From NCBI GenBank assembly GCA_944368155.1, contig CALVWW010000002.1:220672-284671 (forward strand): a stretch of 64,000 bases of DNA. The letters are read 5' to 3'. Both the position numbers and the translations under genes were made by a program. The notes beneath the pieces were generated by a model. It saw nothing but the letters and a program-made list of their open reading frames with translations. It ran no database searches and was not told the DNA's origin. The stretch is from an uncultured Clostridia bacterium (lineage in GTDB: Bacteria > Bacillota > Clostridia > Christensenellales > Borkfalkiaceae). This document shows positions 32,567-41,640 of the stretch, piece after piece. Each line of letters begins with the position of its first letter. The stretch's first letter is position 1.

Positions 32567-32848
32567 AAGATATCTCCTTGAATTATTTTATGTGGACAGG
32601 GCGCCGTTTGCGCCCGAAATGATATTTAAATATGACCCTGCGCAAGCAAAGTTTCCCGCAGTAAAATGCAGCGCGATAGCTCGCGCGTTAGCATTTTACA
32701 AGGAATAAATCTTCGCCACAACAAATTTAAAAACAAATATGTTCGGAAAAAGAGCAGGCGAATTTAGTTCGCCGATACCTCTTTTTCACGACTTACCGTA
32801 AAATCACGGCGGAAAATTTTGCCGCAGGCAAAAGATTTTTCGTGAACA

Positions 32849-33559
32849 CTAATTATTGTCTATCAAAGTGCCTATCTTTTCTCCGCACACGGCTTTGACT
32901 ATGGAATTTTCTTCGTCCAGCCCGAAGGCGAGCACGGGTATGTTATTCTCCATGCACATTGTGGCGGCAGTTGCGTCCATAGCTTTTATGCCGTTCTTTA
33001 TTATATCCATGTAGTTGAGATGCTCATACTTCTTGGCGGCGGGGTTAAGTTTGGGGTCACTGTCGTATATGCCGTCGATATTTTTGGCCATGAGAAGAAC
33101 ATTTGCCTGGATTTCGCAGGCGCGCTGGGCGGCCGCGGTATCTGTTGAGCAATAGGGATTGCCCGTTCCGCATGCCATTATTACCACCCTGCCCTTTTCG
33201 AAGTGGTGGAGCGCTTTGCGGAGAATGTAAGGTTCGGCAACAGAAGTCATGATAAGCGCCGTCTGCACCCTCGTGGGGATTCCGCGCTGCTCTATCGCGT
33301 CCATCATCGCGAGAGAATTCATGACTGTTGCGAGCATGCCCATATGGTCGGCAGTAGTTCTGTCCATATGCGTGCCCTGCCTGCCGCGCCAGAAGTTTCC
33401 GCCGCCGATTACGAGAGCAACTTCCACACCCATCTTTTTAATGGCGACTATCTGGTCCACGACCCGCGCAATTACCGTCTCATCCAGTCCGTGGCCTGCG
33501 GCGCCGGCAAGCGCCTCGCCCGAAAGTTTTATAAGAACTCTTTTGTATTTGGGCTGCAT
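32849..33559 (-). CDS. pyrH: Uridylate kinase
   Basis: Phosphorylates UMP to UDP with ATP, allosterically controlled, feeding RNA and cell-wall nucleotide pools. The 236-residue protein carries the amino-acid-kinase fold: KLSGEALAG near the N-terminus, VIGGGNFWRG, the DRTTADHMGMLATVMNSLAM block (20 residues shown) and the GTGNPYCSTDTAAAQRA nucleotide loop. The ATG at 33559 is preferred because GGAGG precedes it; an ATG 21 bases upstream includes that ribosome site. A 280-base gap separates it from frr. Confidence 0.95.
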   Translation of the reverse strand: MQPKYKRVLIKLSGEALAGAAGHGLDETVIARVVDQIVAIKKMGVEVALVIGGGNFWRGRQGTHMDRTTADHMGMLATVMNSLAMMDAIEQRGIPTRVQTALIMTSVAEPYILRKALHHFEKGRVVIMACGTGNPYCSTDTAAAQRACEIQANVLLMAKNIDGIYDSDPKLNPAAKKYEHLNYMDIIKNGIKAMDATAATMCMENNIPVLAFGLDEENSIVKAVCGEKIGTLIDNN

Positions 33560-33716
33560 GATATTTTTTAACCTCCGCATATTTATCCGCTTGTGTAATT
33601 ATAGCACACCGCCGCCGAAAATTCAATAGCAAACGGACAAATACTTTGCAAACTTAGGGCAATAGCGCTGAAAATTTTATAAAAAAACGGCGGACATATA
33701 AGTCACGCCGTAAAAC

Positions 33717-34289
33717 TCAACGGGAGAGCGAGCCTGCACGCGCTTCATCAGCCTGCTTAAGGCACTCCTCTACCTTTCTGCTGTAAATATCCACTCCGAA
33801 ACCGGGATGAGCGGCATCGTCGAGAATATCGACTTTGCGCAGTCTCCAGTTCTCGCGCAGAAAACTCCACACAATGACGAGCACCGCGCCGGCAACAGCG
33901 CACGCCCAGCCGCCGAGCGACATAGGGAGGTCGGGCAGGAGCAACCCCGTTACCACAAGCGCCACGCCTGCGACCATAACTGCGAGCGCGACGATAAATA
34001 TAGCGGCAGAAATAGTTCTGCGCTTTTTTTTCTGTTCGTCGGGAACTCCTGCGGCGGCGCGCGCCTTTTCGCACAATTCGTCTATCTCGGTCTCGAGCTC
34101 GGCGAGCCGGTCATGGGCAGGGTCGTCTTTATCGCGCTCGAAATTTATAACGACGTAATCTTTGCCCTCTTCCTCGACCTTAGATATATTTGCCACCGTA
34201 TATCCGAGACGGCGGTATCTGTCTGTATAAGCGTCCTCAAATACGCTTTCAAGTTTAATTTGTTTGATTTCGGTATTCACTTTAATCAC
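33717..34289 (-). CDS. Two-helix membrane protein, unknown, between tsf and pyrH
   Basis: A 190-residue protein. The N-terminal region (about 1-85) is charged and contains a coiled-coil-like LAELETEIDELCEKARAA. Two hydrophobic helices lie at about 93-115 and 126-145. The C-terminal tail (about 146-190) is charged. No family was recognised. It is inserted between tsf and pyrH, which are usually adjacent, and reads the same way, although a terminator after tsf separates it from the ribosomal genes. Confidence 0.6.
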   Translation of the reverse strand: MIKVNTEIKQIKLESVFEDAYTDRYRRLGYTVANISKVEEEGKDYVVINFERDKDDPAHDRLAELETEIDELCEKARAAAGVPDEQKKKRRTISAAIFIVALAVMVAGVALVVTGLLLPDLPMSLGGWACAVAGAVLVIVWSFLRENWRLRKVDILDDAAHPGFGVDIYSRKVEECLKQADEARAGSLSR

Positions 34290-34585
34290 TCCCGCCGCGC
34301 ATATTCAACATGTCCGCACCTTTTCTTCAGGCGGCATTATAGCGGCGAAAAATAAAAAAGCCGTAAAAAAATTTAGTCCTGTAAATAGAATTATAACACC
34401 GCAATTTTAAAAATACAACAAAAAAATACCATATATTGCAAAACAAATTTAATTGTGCGCCGCAAACTGCCGACAAAAAGAGCATATCCGGCGCGAAAAA
34501 CGCGCAAAATGCGCTAAAACGGCAAAAAAATATGTGGCGCAGAAAAAATCTGCGCCGGAAATATTTTTTTAATTATTAATTTAAT
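34290..34585. other. Intergenic region with the tsf terminator
   Basis: AT-rich, without a gene. It holds the hairpin GGCGCAGA / TCTGCGCC at about 34533-34556, with T-rich sequence on both sides, probably ending tsf transcription on the minus strand. Confidence 0.6.
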
Positions 34586-35485
34586 TTAGTCTTTTTTCAT
34601 AGCGGCAACCTGCTTTGCCACTTCTTCCGAAAGGTCCTCGCTCTTCTTCTCGAGGCCCTCGCCCATCTCATAGCGGACAAACCTTGCAACCTTGAACTTG
34701 CTGCCGATAACTTCGCCGACGGTCTTGGAATCGTCTTTGACGAAGGGCTGAAGGAGAAGGCAGTTTTCGGAATAGAACTTGCCGAGCTTGCCCATTACAA
34801 TCTTTTCAAGTATTTCCTTGGGCTTCTTGGCGTTCTTTTCATCGTTCTGCATCTGAACGAGCATTATCTCCTTTTCCTTCTCCAAAACTGAAGCGGGAAC
34901 TTCCTCTTTGGTTATATAGGAGGGACGGGACGCCGCTATCTGGAGAGCCACGTCGTGAAGGGTCTCTTCGCAGCCTGCTGCGGGTTCGAGAGCTTCAACC
35001 ATTACGCCGACTTTGCCGCCCATGTGGATATATGTTTCGATTTTGCCTTCGGTCTGATAAATTTCAAACCTGCGGAGAGATATCTTTTCGCCGATAACCG
35101 CGGTCTGGGAGGTGATAAAATCTTTCACCGTGCCGCCCTCGGCAGGGCAGGCAAGAAGAGCTTCAACATCGGCAGGCAAGTGCTCTGCGGCAATCTTTGC
35201 CACAGTGTCTACTATGCCGTGGAACTTATCGCCCTTGGATACGAAGTCGGACTCGCAGTTTATCTCTACGAGCACGCCGGTATTGCCGCTGACATATGCG
35301 CCTACAACGCCCTCTGCAGCAATTCTGCCCTCCTTTTTAACGGCCTTTGCTATGCCGCGCTCCCTTAAAAGCTCGGCAGCCTTTTCCATATCGCCGTCTG
35401 CGTCTGTAAGAGCCTTCTTGCAGTCAAGCATGCCGGCACCGCTCTTTTCGCGGAGAGTCATAACGTCTTTAGCTGTGAATGCCAT
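34586..35485 (-). CDS. tsf: Translation elongation factor Ts
   Basis: The nucleotide-exchange factor of EF-Tu. The 299-residue protein has the N-terminal module with LREKSGAGMLDCKKALTDAD, shown in part as GAGMLDCKKAL, followed by LRERGIAKAVKKEGRIAAEG. The core with FVSKGDKF and the C-terminal helical module are present. It starts 18 bases after rpsB and is cotranscribed with it, the usual order. Confidence 0.97.
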   Translation of the reverse strand: MAFTAKDVMTLREKSGAGMLDCKKALTDADGDMEKAAELLRERGIAKAVKKEGRIAAEGVVGAYVSGNTGVLVEINCESDFVSKGDKFHGIVDTVAKIAAEHLPADVEALLACPAEGGTVKDFITSQTAVIGEKISLRRFEIYQTEGKIETYIHMGGKVGVMVEALEPAAGCEETLHDVALQIAASRPSYITKEEVPASVLEKEKEIMLVQMQNDEKNAKKPKEILEKIVMGKLGKFYSENCLLLQPFVKDDSKTVGEVIGSKFKVARFVRYEMGEGLEKKSEDLSEEVAKQVAAMKKD

Positions 35486-35503
35486 ATTTGCACCTCTTTT
35501 AAA

Positions 35504-36268
35504 TTATTCTGCTGCCTCTTCCGAAGGCTGGCTGTCTTCCGCCTCGGCAGGCTCTTCTTCTGCCTGCTCTTCAGCTACGGGAGTTTCGCCCTGGTTGGCC
35601 TCTATAACGGCGTCTGCGATTACCGACGCAATGAGCTTGATAGCCCTTATTGCGTCGTCGTTGCCGGGGATTACATAGTCGATAAGGTCGGGGTCGCAGT
35701 TGGTATCGGTTATGGCAACGATGGGGATATTAAGCTTGCGCGCCTCTGCCACGGCGATGTCCTCGTTGTGAGGGTCGACGATAAACATAAGGCCGGGAAG
35801 CTTGTTCATATTGCGTATACCGTTAAGGTTTGTCTGCAACTTTGCCATCTCTTCCTTGAGCTTGGCTACTTCCTTCTTGGGCAGAAGGTCGAATTCGCCG
35901 GTCTCTTCCATCTTCTCAAGCTTGGTCATGCGGTCAATGCGCGAGCGGATGGTTTTGAAATTGGTAAGGGTGCCGCCCAGCCAGCGCGAATTTACATAGA
36001 ACTGACCGCAACGCTCAGCCTCTTCCTTGATGGCATCCTGAGCCTGCTTCTTGGTGCCCACGAAGAGCACGGTTTTGCCCTCTTTTACGCTCTCTGCAAC
36101 ATAGTTGTAAGCCTGCTCTATGAGGCCGACAGTGAGCTGAAGGTCGATGATGTGAATGTCGTTACGGGCAGCATAGATGTAGCGCGCCATTTTGGGGTTC
36201 CACTTTCTCGTCTGGTGGCCGAAATGAACGCCTGCCTCTAAGAGCTGCTTCATTGTGATTACTGCCAT
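35504..36268 (-). CDS. rpsB: 30S ribosomal protein S2
   Basis: A component of the small ribosomal subunit. The 254-residue protein opens with [22 protein letters not shown] (shown in part: [14 protein letters not shown]), then [32 protein letters not shown] and [20 protein letters not shown], shortened to [13 protein letters not shown]. The C-terminus has an acidic tail of about 40 residues rich in Glu, longer than in Escherichia coli. An AT-rich promoter precedes it. Confidence 0.97.
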   Translation of the reverse strand: MAVITMKQLLEAGVHFGHQTRKWNPKMARYIYAARNDIHIIDLQLTVGLIEQAYNYVAESVKEGKTVLFVGTKKQAQDAIKEEAERCGQFYVNSRWLGGTLTNFKTIRSRIDRMTKLEKMEETGEFDLLPKKEVAKLKEEMAKLQTNLNGIRNMNKLPGLMFIVDPHNEDIAVAEARKLNIPIVAITDTNCDPDLIDYVIPGNDDAIRAIKLIASVIADAVIEANQGETPVAEEQAEEEPAEAEDSQPSEEAAE

Positions 36269-36596
36269 TTTAAATTCCTCCGTTTTACCTCCCCGCAGAC
36301 GCCGCAGTGCGCAGACGTGCGCTTGCGCTTACGACCGCACTTAAAAATTTTACGGCCACGGAGCGCGGGCTCTGCAGGTGTGAATTTTTTACAGCTCGAT
36401 TATTTTAACAAAAATTTTTTTTGTTGTAAAGCAAATTTACATTACTTTTCCCGCGCGCGCCCGAAATATATAATAATAAGTGCGGAAGAAGCGGAAAAAT
36501 CGGCATATCCTTTTGCATATAAATTATTACGCAGCGTTTTATTCCGCGCTGCGAAGGGTATAAATAATACGACAAAAATAAAACGGAGGGAATAAA
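36269..36596. other. Divergent promoter region between rpsB and a plus-strand gene
   Basis: AT-rich DNA with a minus-strand promoter for rpsB-tsf: TTTACA (36425-36430), 17-base spacer, TAAAAT (36402-36407). About 130 bases of rpsB leader follow. No plus-strand promoter stands out. Confidence 0.5.
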
Positions 36597-37079
36597 ATGA
36601 GCGAAGAAAAGACGCCCGCCGAAAACGGCGAAGTGACCGAAGAAAAGACGGCTGAGGCCGAACCCAAGAAGGAAGGAAAGATTTCCGGTTTCTTTAAAAA
36701 GATGGGACAGAAGCTTGACGACGCTGCATATGATTCGAGGTTATCATCTGACTTTGCAAAGAAAAATTCTACCTATCATGTGTACACGGGTACGGGCATG
36801 TTCTCTGCCAGCCCCGAAATACACGCCGAGGAACATCTTGACGGCGACGAGAAATATGTCATTATGCTCGGCACCGACGAGAACATAAAGGCGGGATGCC
36901 TTATAAAGAAAGACAACGACAAGGCTGTGCGCCATATAACCGCCGTAAGCGAAACAACGCTTAATATCGAGTTCGAGGGCAAACAGAACGAAAAGCCCGC
37001 AACCAAAATAGTTCTTGGCGGCGAGGCGGAAAAGGTGAGCGTAATAAAGGTTGGCGACGAGTTCTATAAAACTCTGTAA
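36597..37079 (+). CDS. Conserved-looking soluble protein, unknown function
   Basis: A 160-residue protein that starts after GGAGGG. The N-terminus (about 1-30) is acidic and low in complexity, rich in Glu, Lys and Ala. Next comes an amphipathic helix (KISGFFKKMGQKLDDAAYDSR, shown in part) and a beta-rich C-terminal domain of about 100 residues beginning near YHVYTGTGMF. Gly, Glu and Lys abound, and there is no signal peptide or membrane helix. No family was recognised. It is monocistronic, ended by a good terminator. Confidence 0.6.
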   Translation: MSEEKTPAENGEVTEEKTAEAEPKKEGKISGFFKKMGQKLDDAAYDSRLSSDFAKKNSTYHVYTGTGMFSASPEIHAEEHLDGDEKYVIMLGTDENIKAGCLIKKDNDKAVRHITAVSETTLNIEFEGKQNEKPATKIVLGGEAEKVSVIKVGDEFYKTL

Positions 37080-37159
37080 TTTTTCCGCCGCGCAACTTCG
37101 CCGCGGCAATGCAGCGGGCATAAAACCGCCAGCATATCGCTATGCTTAAAAAATTTAAA

Positions 37160-37190
37160 GGCCGGGGTGCTTCCCCGGCCTCTTTTTTGC
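37160..37190 (+). terminator. Terminator after the 160-residue protein gene
   Basis: GGCCGGGG / CCCCGGCC arms, then TCTTTTTTGC on the plus strand. Confidence 0.85.
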
Positions 37191-37194
37191 ATTT

Positions 37195-37512
37195 CTACTC
37201 CCCGTCGTCGGAATAAACGTCCTCGCCCTCGGTTTCCTCCTGATAGAAATCGAACACCTCCTGCAGAAGGGCGTCGTCCTCAATCGGCTCGAGCGTTTCC
37301 TCCTCTTCGTTGAGACGGAATATCACCACCTCGTCCTCCGCGATGTCTTCATTCGGCTCGGCGGCGAGGAGCAGGGTGTATTTCTCCCCCTTGTATTCGG
37401 TTACGTCCAGAAGTTTGAATTTTACGACGTTGTTCTCCTCGTCGATGAGTTCTATTATGCCGTCGTCGGCCTCTTCAGAAAGTTCGTCCTGTGTGAGTTT
37501 TTCTTCGCTCAT
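37195..37512 (-). CDS. DUF1292 protein, YrzB-like
   Basis: A 105-residue acidic protein matching the DUF1292 family. Typical pattern: ENNVVKFKLLDVTEYKGEKYTLL (shown in part) followed by an acidic stretch and EVVIFRLNEEEETLEPIEDD. The function is unknown. It sits just downstream of ruvX, as in many Firmicutes, where alaS, yrzL, ruvX and yrzB form a common cluster. The 11-base gap supports cotranscription with ruvX. Confidence 0.85.
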   Translation of the reverse strand: MSEEKLTQDELSEEADDGIIELIDEENNVVKFKLLDVTEYKGEKYTLLLAAEPNEDIAEDEVVIFRLNEEEETLEPIEDDALLQEVFDFYQEETEGEDVYSDDGE

Positions 37513-37523
37513 AAGCTTTCTCC

Positions 37524-37940
37524 TTATTTTTTGAGTTTTGAAAGGAAGCCGTCCAGAATATTTGCCGCGGCGAGCGCGTCGACATATTTTTTGTGCTCCC
37601 TCGTAGTTTTGCCGCTTTCGTGCAGCTGCTCGTGCGCTATTACCGAGGTATAGCGCTCATCCTCGCGGAAGGCGGTAAGTCCCGTCGCCTGCTCGAGCGC
37701 CAGAATAAAACGCTCGGTCTTTTCCGTCTGTTCCGACGGGGTGCCGTCGATATTGACGGGCAGGCCGCACACCATATGCGTGGCACCCTTCTCCTTTACG
37801 ATTGCGGCAAGCGCAGCTATATCTTTGGCAAAGCCCGTGCGCACATACGTCTGCGAAGGCAGAGCATAGCTGTTGAACGGGTCAGACACGGCTATGCCGA
37901 TTCGCCTGTCCCCTATATCGAATGATATGTACCTCGCCAA
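37524..37940 (-). CDS. ruvX: Holliday junction resolvase-like RNase YqgF/RuvX
   Basis: An RNase H-fold nuclease implicated in 16S rRNA 5' end maturation and possibly recombination. The 138-residue protein has the N-terminal SFDIGDRRIGIAVSDP-type strand (FDIGDRRIGIAVSD), the GLPVNIDGTPSEQTEKTERF region and the catalytic DERYTSV near residue 98. A last acidic residue in KYVDALAAANILDGF completes the set. The neighbouring DUF1292 gene is the usual partner. Confidence 0.92.
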   Translation of the reverse strand: MARYISFDIGDRRIGIAVSDPFNSYALPSQTYVRTGFAKDIAALAAIVKEKGATHMVCGLPVNIDGTPSEQTEKTERFILALEQATGLTAFREDERYTSVIAHEQLHESGKTTREHKKYVDALAAANILDGFLSKLKK

Positions 37941-38026
37941 AATTACCTCCGTGAGTGCGCCAACGCTTATACCCGGTTAAATTATAACATACGCCGCGCA
38001 AATTTTCAAGCAATAGCCGCATATTG

Positions 38027-38058
38027 TGCAAAACTCCCCTCGTGCGAGGGGAGTTTTG
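38027..38058. terminator. Hairpin terminator between ruvX and the YtxH-like gene
   Basis: GCAAAACTCCCCTCG / CGAGGGGAGTTTTGC arms with a 2-base loop and TTTTTT on the plus side. It ends the YtxH-like transcript. Confidence 0.7.
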
Positions 38059-38068
38059 CTTTTTTGCC

Positions 38069-38287
38069 TTAGTTTTCCTTTTTCTTCTGGCCTTCCTGCG
38101 CAGACTGGGCACCGGCGGATGCGGTAGATTCGAGCTTTTCATCAATGTAGCTCTCTGCCTTCTGCAAGAACTCTTCCTGGTTCTTCTTTATCATCTGGCG
38201 GAGTTTGCAGCTGTTGGCAACTAAAATTGCGCCGCCTGCCATACCTACGGCAAGGCCTAACATAAATTCCTTCATTATGCTCCTCAA
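38069..38287 (-). CDS. YtxH-like small membrane protein
   Basis: A 72-residue protein with one N-terminal membrane helix (MLGLAVGMAGGAILVAN, about 9-25) and a long charged helical tail typical of YtxH/DUF883-like proteins. A plausible start follows AGGAG. It lies between the ruvX terminator and the coiled-coil protein gene. The function is unknown, although homologous small proteins are often linked to envelope or stress roles. Confidence 0.6.
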   Translation of the reverse strand: MRSIMKEFMLGLAVGMAGGAILVANSCKLRQMIKKNQEEFLQKAESYIDEKLESTASAGAQSAQEGQKKKEN

Positions 38288-38390
38288 TGCGCCTTTTTGC
38301 GCATTTAAAAGGCAAGCGGCTGCATTATGTGCCTAAATGCAGGCACGGCCGCTACCCTTCTATACGCAGTATGGGAAGGCCGCGGAACGT

Positions 38391-38990
38391 TTATGACTGT
38401 AAATTTTTTACTTGTAACTTTAACAGTTTATTTTCACCCGAGAGCCGCTCGACCTCGCTCTTTAAGCGGGCGTTTTCCTCCCTTAAAGAAGATGCCAGCC
38501 TGTTGTACAGGCCGTCTATCTCGCGCTCTATGCGCTTTTTGCCGGCATCCTCTTCGGGAATGCCGCACTCCTCCCTTATGCGCTGAAGGCGCTCGGGCTG
38601 CTTCGAGAGCACGTTGCGGTACTTGTTCTGATAGCGCAGCATGAGTTTATCGTCCCCGCCCGCGAGGTTGAGCACGGCGCGCCGGACGGAGATGCCCTTG
38701 CTCTTTTCTGTCAGAATTTTGCGGAGTATGGCGTCGGTCTCTTCGTCGGAGAAGGCGTGCACGGGCTCGGCTTTAAGGTCGGTTCCGCGCAACAGCTTTC
38801 TGACCTCTCTGTTGCCTGTACTGCGGAGCAGGGCATAGTAATAATTGCGCACGCTGCCCTTTGCCCTGCCTGACTTTTTTGCGTAGCCTTCGAAAAGCGA
38901 CGAGAGCGTTCTCCCCGCACGCTTGCCCGCGTACATATACTGAACAAATGCGCGCGCCTCTTCCTCGGTATATCCGTTGATTTTATTCAT
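38391..38990 (-). CDS. Helical DNA-binding-like protein with C-terminal coiled coil, unknown
   Basis: From the ATG at 38990 (AAGGAGG before it) the protein is 199 residues. The N-terminal half (about 1-135) is basic and helical, with a region RNYYYALLRSTGNREVRK that resembles a helix-turn-helix. The C-terminal part (about 140-199) is a heptad-like coiled coil ending LREENARLKSEVERLSGENK. It might be a small transcription factor, perhaps related to RsfA-like prespore regulators, but I could not confirm a family. It is divergent from the next gene. Confidence 0.55.
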   Translation of the reverse strand: MNKINGYTEEEARAFVQYMYAGKRAGRTLSSLFEGYAKKSGRAKGSVRNYYYALLRSTGNREVRKLLRGTDLKAEPVHAFSDEETDAILRKILTEKSKGISVRRAVLNLAGGDDKLMLRYQNKYRNVLSKQPERLQRIREECGIPEEDAGKKRIEREIDGLYNRLASSLREENARLKSEVERLSGENKLLKLQVKNLQS

Positions 38991-39143
38991 AATTTCCTCC
39001 TTTATGCCCATAGCGGCAGAGCGCGCCGCAAAATTACACGTATATTGCGACGCAATATTTTTTTCAGGCATATATATTGACATAAAACGCGCCGTTAATA
39101 CTGTAAAATATATAAATAAATAAAAAATTTTAAAGGCGGTAAA

Positions 39144-40091
39144 ATGAGGATATATTTTCTGTCGGCCGAACCCGCCGCGCTGAAATTGGACGGGCAATAT
39201 ACGGGAACCATCGATATGTTCGAGAGATATGTCGAAATACCGTTAGACAGGGGTGCTTTTGCCGAAATTACGCCCCATTCCTGCAGGCAGGCGCTGAATT
39301 TTTTTATAGACGAAAAATTTTTTGCCGCAGGGCACGACTTCTGCAAAATTTTCATCTCGGGGGACGAACGCGCGATTTATGTGGAGAGCTTTCCTCCCCG
39401 CGGAAAGGAAGTGGAAATAATCGCCCAGGCGCGGGCGGGCGGCGCGCTTGTCTCTGTTTTCAGATTCGGAGGAGTGTATGCCGCCGTCGAAGCAGGCAAA
39501 ACGTCGCTTGTAAAACTTGGAGAAGGTTTCGGCAAAACAGAGATTTTCACGGCGAAGATTGGCGGATGCGAATATGCTGCGCTGCGCGGCAAAAACTGCG
39601 TGGCGCTCTTCCGCGGGGCGGAGCGCGTATTTTTCGGCGGATGCGAGGGCTTTGAAGAGGGCGAGCAACTTAAAACTGAGCAAAGCACAGATTGTTGCAC
39701 CCGCGCACGGCTGAAGCGGGAATATATATTCGACGGCGAAAAATTTGCCCTCCGCTCGCAGCAGCTCGAACACGGCCGCGAACCCGCGCAGGAGACGCTT
39801 GCCTTCGCCTTTTTCGAGGGAGTGCTGTACGGCGGATGCGAAAAGTACCTTTGCGAAGAACTTAAAGACAGGGCCTCCGCTTTAAAAAATTATCTCGGAG
39901 AATTCGTCGCTGTCACTCCACCGGACGAACGGACCGTCGAAAAGTACGGCACGAACGCCGCCGGGCTTGTGTATCCCGCAGGCGAGGGCAGGTTTGAAAT
40001 AAAGTATTACATGGTGGAACTCGGCGGCGGCAAGGTGACCAACATATTCCCCGCCGAACCCTTCGAGCCTCCGGGCAACAGCGACAGCTGA
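39144..40091 (+). CDS. Hypothetical soluble protein, unknown function
   Basis: A 315-residue protein without signal peptide or membrane helix. It is beta-rich, with repeated short Gly-rich segments and many Cys (about nine). Blocks such as VFRFGGVYAAVEAG and IFTAKIGGCEYAALRG look like repeated strand pairs. The start follows AAAGGCGGT. A terminator (40157-40195) follows in the convergent gap. No family was recognised. Confidence 0.55.
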   Translation: MRIYFLSAEPAALKLDGQYTGTIDMFERYVEIPLDRGAFAEITPHSCRQALNFFIDEKFFAAGHDFCKIFISGDERAIYVESFPPRGKEVEIIAQARAGGALVSVFRFGGVYAAVEAGKTSLVKLGEGFGKTEIFTAKIGGCEYAALRGKNCVALFRGAERVFFGGCEGFEEGEQLKTEQSTDCCTRARLKREYIFDGEKFALRSQQLEHGREPAQETLAFAFFEGVLYGGCEKYLCEELKDRASALKNYLGEFVAVTPPDERTVEKYGTNAAGLVYPAGEGRFEIKYYMVELGGGKVTNIFPAEPFEPPGNSDS

Positions 40092-40156
40092 AATAATTAT
40101 AAATTCTGTGACATACAAGCAGGCGGGCGCATGCCGCACAGCCCGCCGCCAAATTA

Positions 40157-40195
40157 AAAAAGGTGCCGGCGGCTTTTGCCGTCGGCACCTTTTTC
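40157..40195. terminator. Bidirectional terminator between convergent genes
   Basis: AAAAAGGTGCCG / CGGCACCTTTTT arms around a small loop; it serves the plus-strand hypothetical gene and the minus-strand isomerase gene. Confidence 0.85.
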
Positions 40196-40211
40196 ATTAA
40201 TTGTATTCAAA

Positions 40212-41156
40212 TCAATATCCGATTATTTCAACAGACCTTATGACGATTGCCGCCTTGGGGACGTCGTATTCAACTGACGACGCAGGCTCGGCAATGTTCT
40301 CGAACCTGTCGACCACGGCGGTGACGGGAGAGACAAAGTCGCTGTCGGAGTTATACTCGTCGTCAATATAGTCGGCAATAGCCTCTGTGAGGTCTTCGAG
40401 CACCGTTATATCATCGTCGCCGGAGAGATAGCCGAAGCATGCATAGTTGGTGGCATTGACCGAAGTGCTGTTGCCCACCTGAATGGAGAACAGGCTGGTA
40501 GCACTGTTATAAGCATAGTCGTGCTCAAGAATCTGTCCGCCGCCCGTCTTTACAAATACGTGAGCCTCTGCGATATCCTCTATAACCTTTTCGGTATAGA
40601 ACATCTTTAACGAACCGAATTCCGCGCTGCGCTGACCCTCTTCTATATTGTGGTCGTTGTTGGAAAACTCGCCGATGAGGGTGTGGTAGGCGTCCTCCTC
40701 GCTGACAGTCATTTCGCCGTCCTCGTTGTAGGAATAATCGGTATAAACCGAGGGCGTAAGCGCACCCGACTGGAAGAGAGAAATATAGTCGTCTTCCTTG
40801 TAATAGTCGGAATCGTTGAGATAATCGTCGAGAGCGTCGCCTTGAGCGGCGTCGGTATAGGCGGGCTCGTCATAGGTATAGCCGCCGCCGTACCAGTCGG
40901 TGGTGGAATAGTCGTGTATTATAGTATTGTCATAGAATCCCGCCTCGGCGAGCTCGATAAAGTGGCGCACGGTCTGGGGATACATATTCCTGTAGAGGGT
41001 GTATTCCATAACATATTCGGTGCCGTTGAACTCTACCGTGATTTGCGCACGGGGATGATTAGTTTCAATTGTGCAGCCTGCAAACGCCGCAGAGGCGCCC
41101 ACAGCCGCCGCAATTGCCACGCCTAACACGGCGCGCTTTAACCTTTTGAATGACAT
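40212..41156 (-). CDS. Lipoprotein peptidyl-prolyl isomerase, cyclophilin-like
   Basis: A 314-residue exported protein. The signal ends in the lipobox AFAGC at about residue 28, so it is probably a lipoprotein outside the membrane. The cyclophilin-type core includes TVEFNGTEYVMEYTLYRNMYPQTVRHFIELAEAGFYDNTIIHD, shown in part as PQTVRHFIELAEAGFYDNT, the start of the classic fold. Several residues of the usual active site (the FHRV and GG-F segments) are altered, for example IIHDYSTTDWY. It could be a divergent isomerase or a protein that kept the fold only. It is monocistronic. Confidence 0.75.
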   Translation of the reverse strand: MSFKRLKRAVLGVAIAAAVGASAAFAGCTIETNHPRAQITVEFNGTEYVMEYTLYRNMYPQTVRHFIELAEAGFYDNTIIHDYSTTDWYGGGYTYDEPAYTDAAQGDALDDYLNDSDYYKEDDYISLFQSGALTPSVYTDYSYNEDGEMTVSEEDAYHTLIGEFSNNDHNIEEGQRSAEFGSLKMFYTEKVIEDIAEAHVFVKTGGGQILEHDYAYNSATSLFSIQVGNSTSVNATNYACFGYLSGDDDITVLEDLTEAIADYIDDEYNSDSDFVSPVTAVVDRFENIAEPASSVEYDVPKAAIVIRSVEIIGY

Positions 41157-41640
41157 AACCGCTTCCTTGTGGAAAATTTCCGCATGAATTTTATTTTTGC
41201 TGATACTACTGTATTTTACTTAATTTTATCGGGGCAGTCAAGCAATTTACGGCGCGGCACATAAATTTCACCGCTTTGCCACCAAATTTGAGCATATCTA
41301 TCTTATCCGCATGACAAAAATCCGCGGCCTTTGACTTTAAAACATGAAATTACCGCCCGATAAGCCCGCAAAATTAATTTTTATCCGTTGCCGTATGCTA
41401 CTGCGATAACTATTATGCAATCTGTTCCGCTTTCGGCTATCAGCCTTGAGTTAAACTCACGCAGAAGATAGATTTAAGCTTTCAACCTATCTCAGCTTCC
41501 CTTCACTCAGTTATCCGGCAACAATATAAAATGACAGGTAAATATCTTTACCTGTCAAAATTGCCGCAGATATATTGTAGCATACTTATGATAGGTATAA
41601 ATGTTTTACTATCAAAAAAATTGTTGCCTGATAAGAGATT
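41157..41640. other. Intergenic region with operator-like inverted repeats
   Basis: No gene on either strand. Its right third holds the inverted repeat TGACAGGTAAA-TATC-TTTACCTGTCA (41532-41557) and a looser one with GATAGG / TATC half-sites further right, both upstream of the XRE gene. Nothing else stood out in the left 350 bases. Confidence 0.4.
41532..41557 (+). promoter_or_regulatory. Inverted-repeat operator upstream of the XRE regulator
   Basis: 11-bp perfect arms with a 4-base spacer, about 85 bases before the XRE start. An autoregulatory binding site is likely (inference). Confidence 0.6.

Noticed and set aside
41380..41530. A third copy of the dispersed repeat
   Set aside because: It shares only short words such as GAGTTAAACTC and lacks the TGCGAGCAGTAC start and the hairpin.
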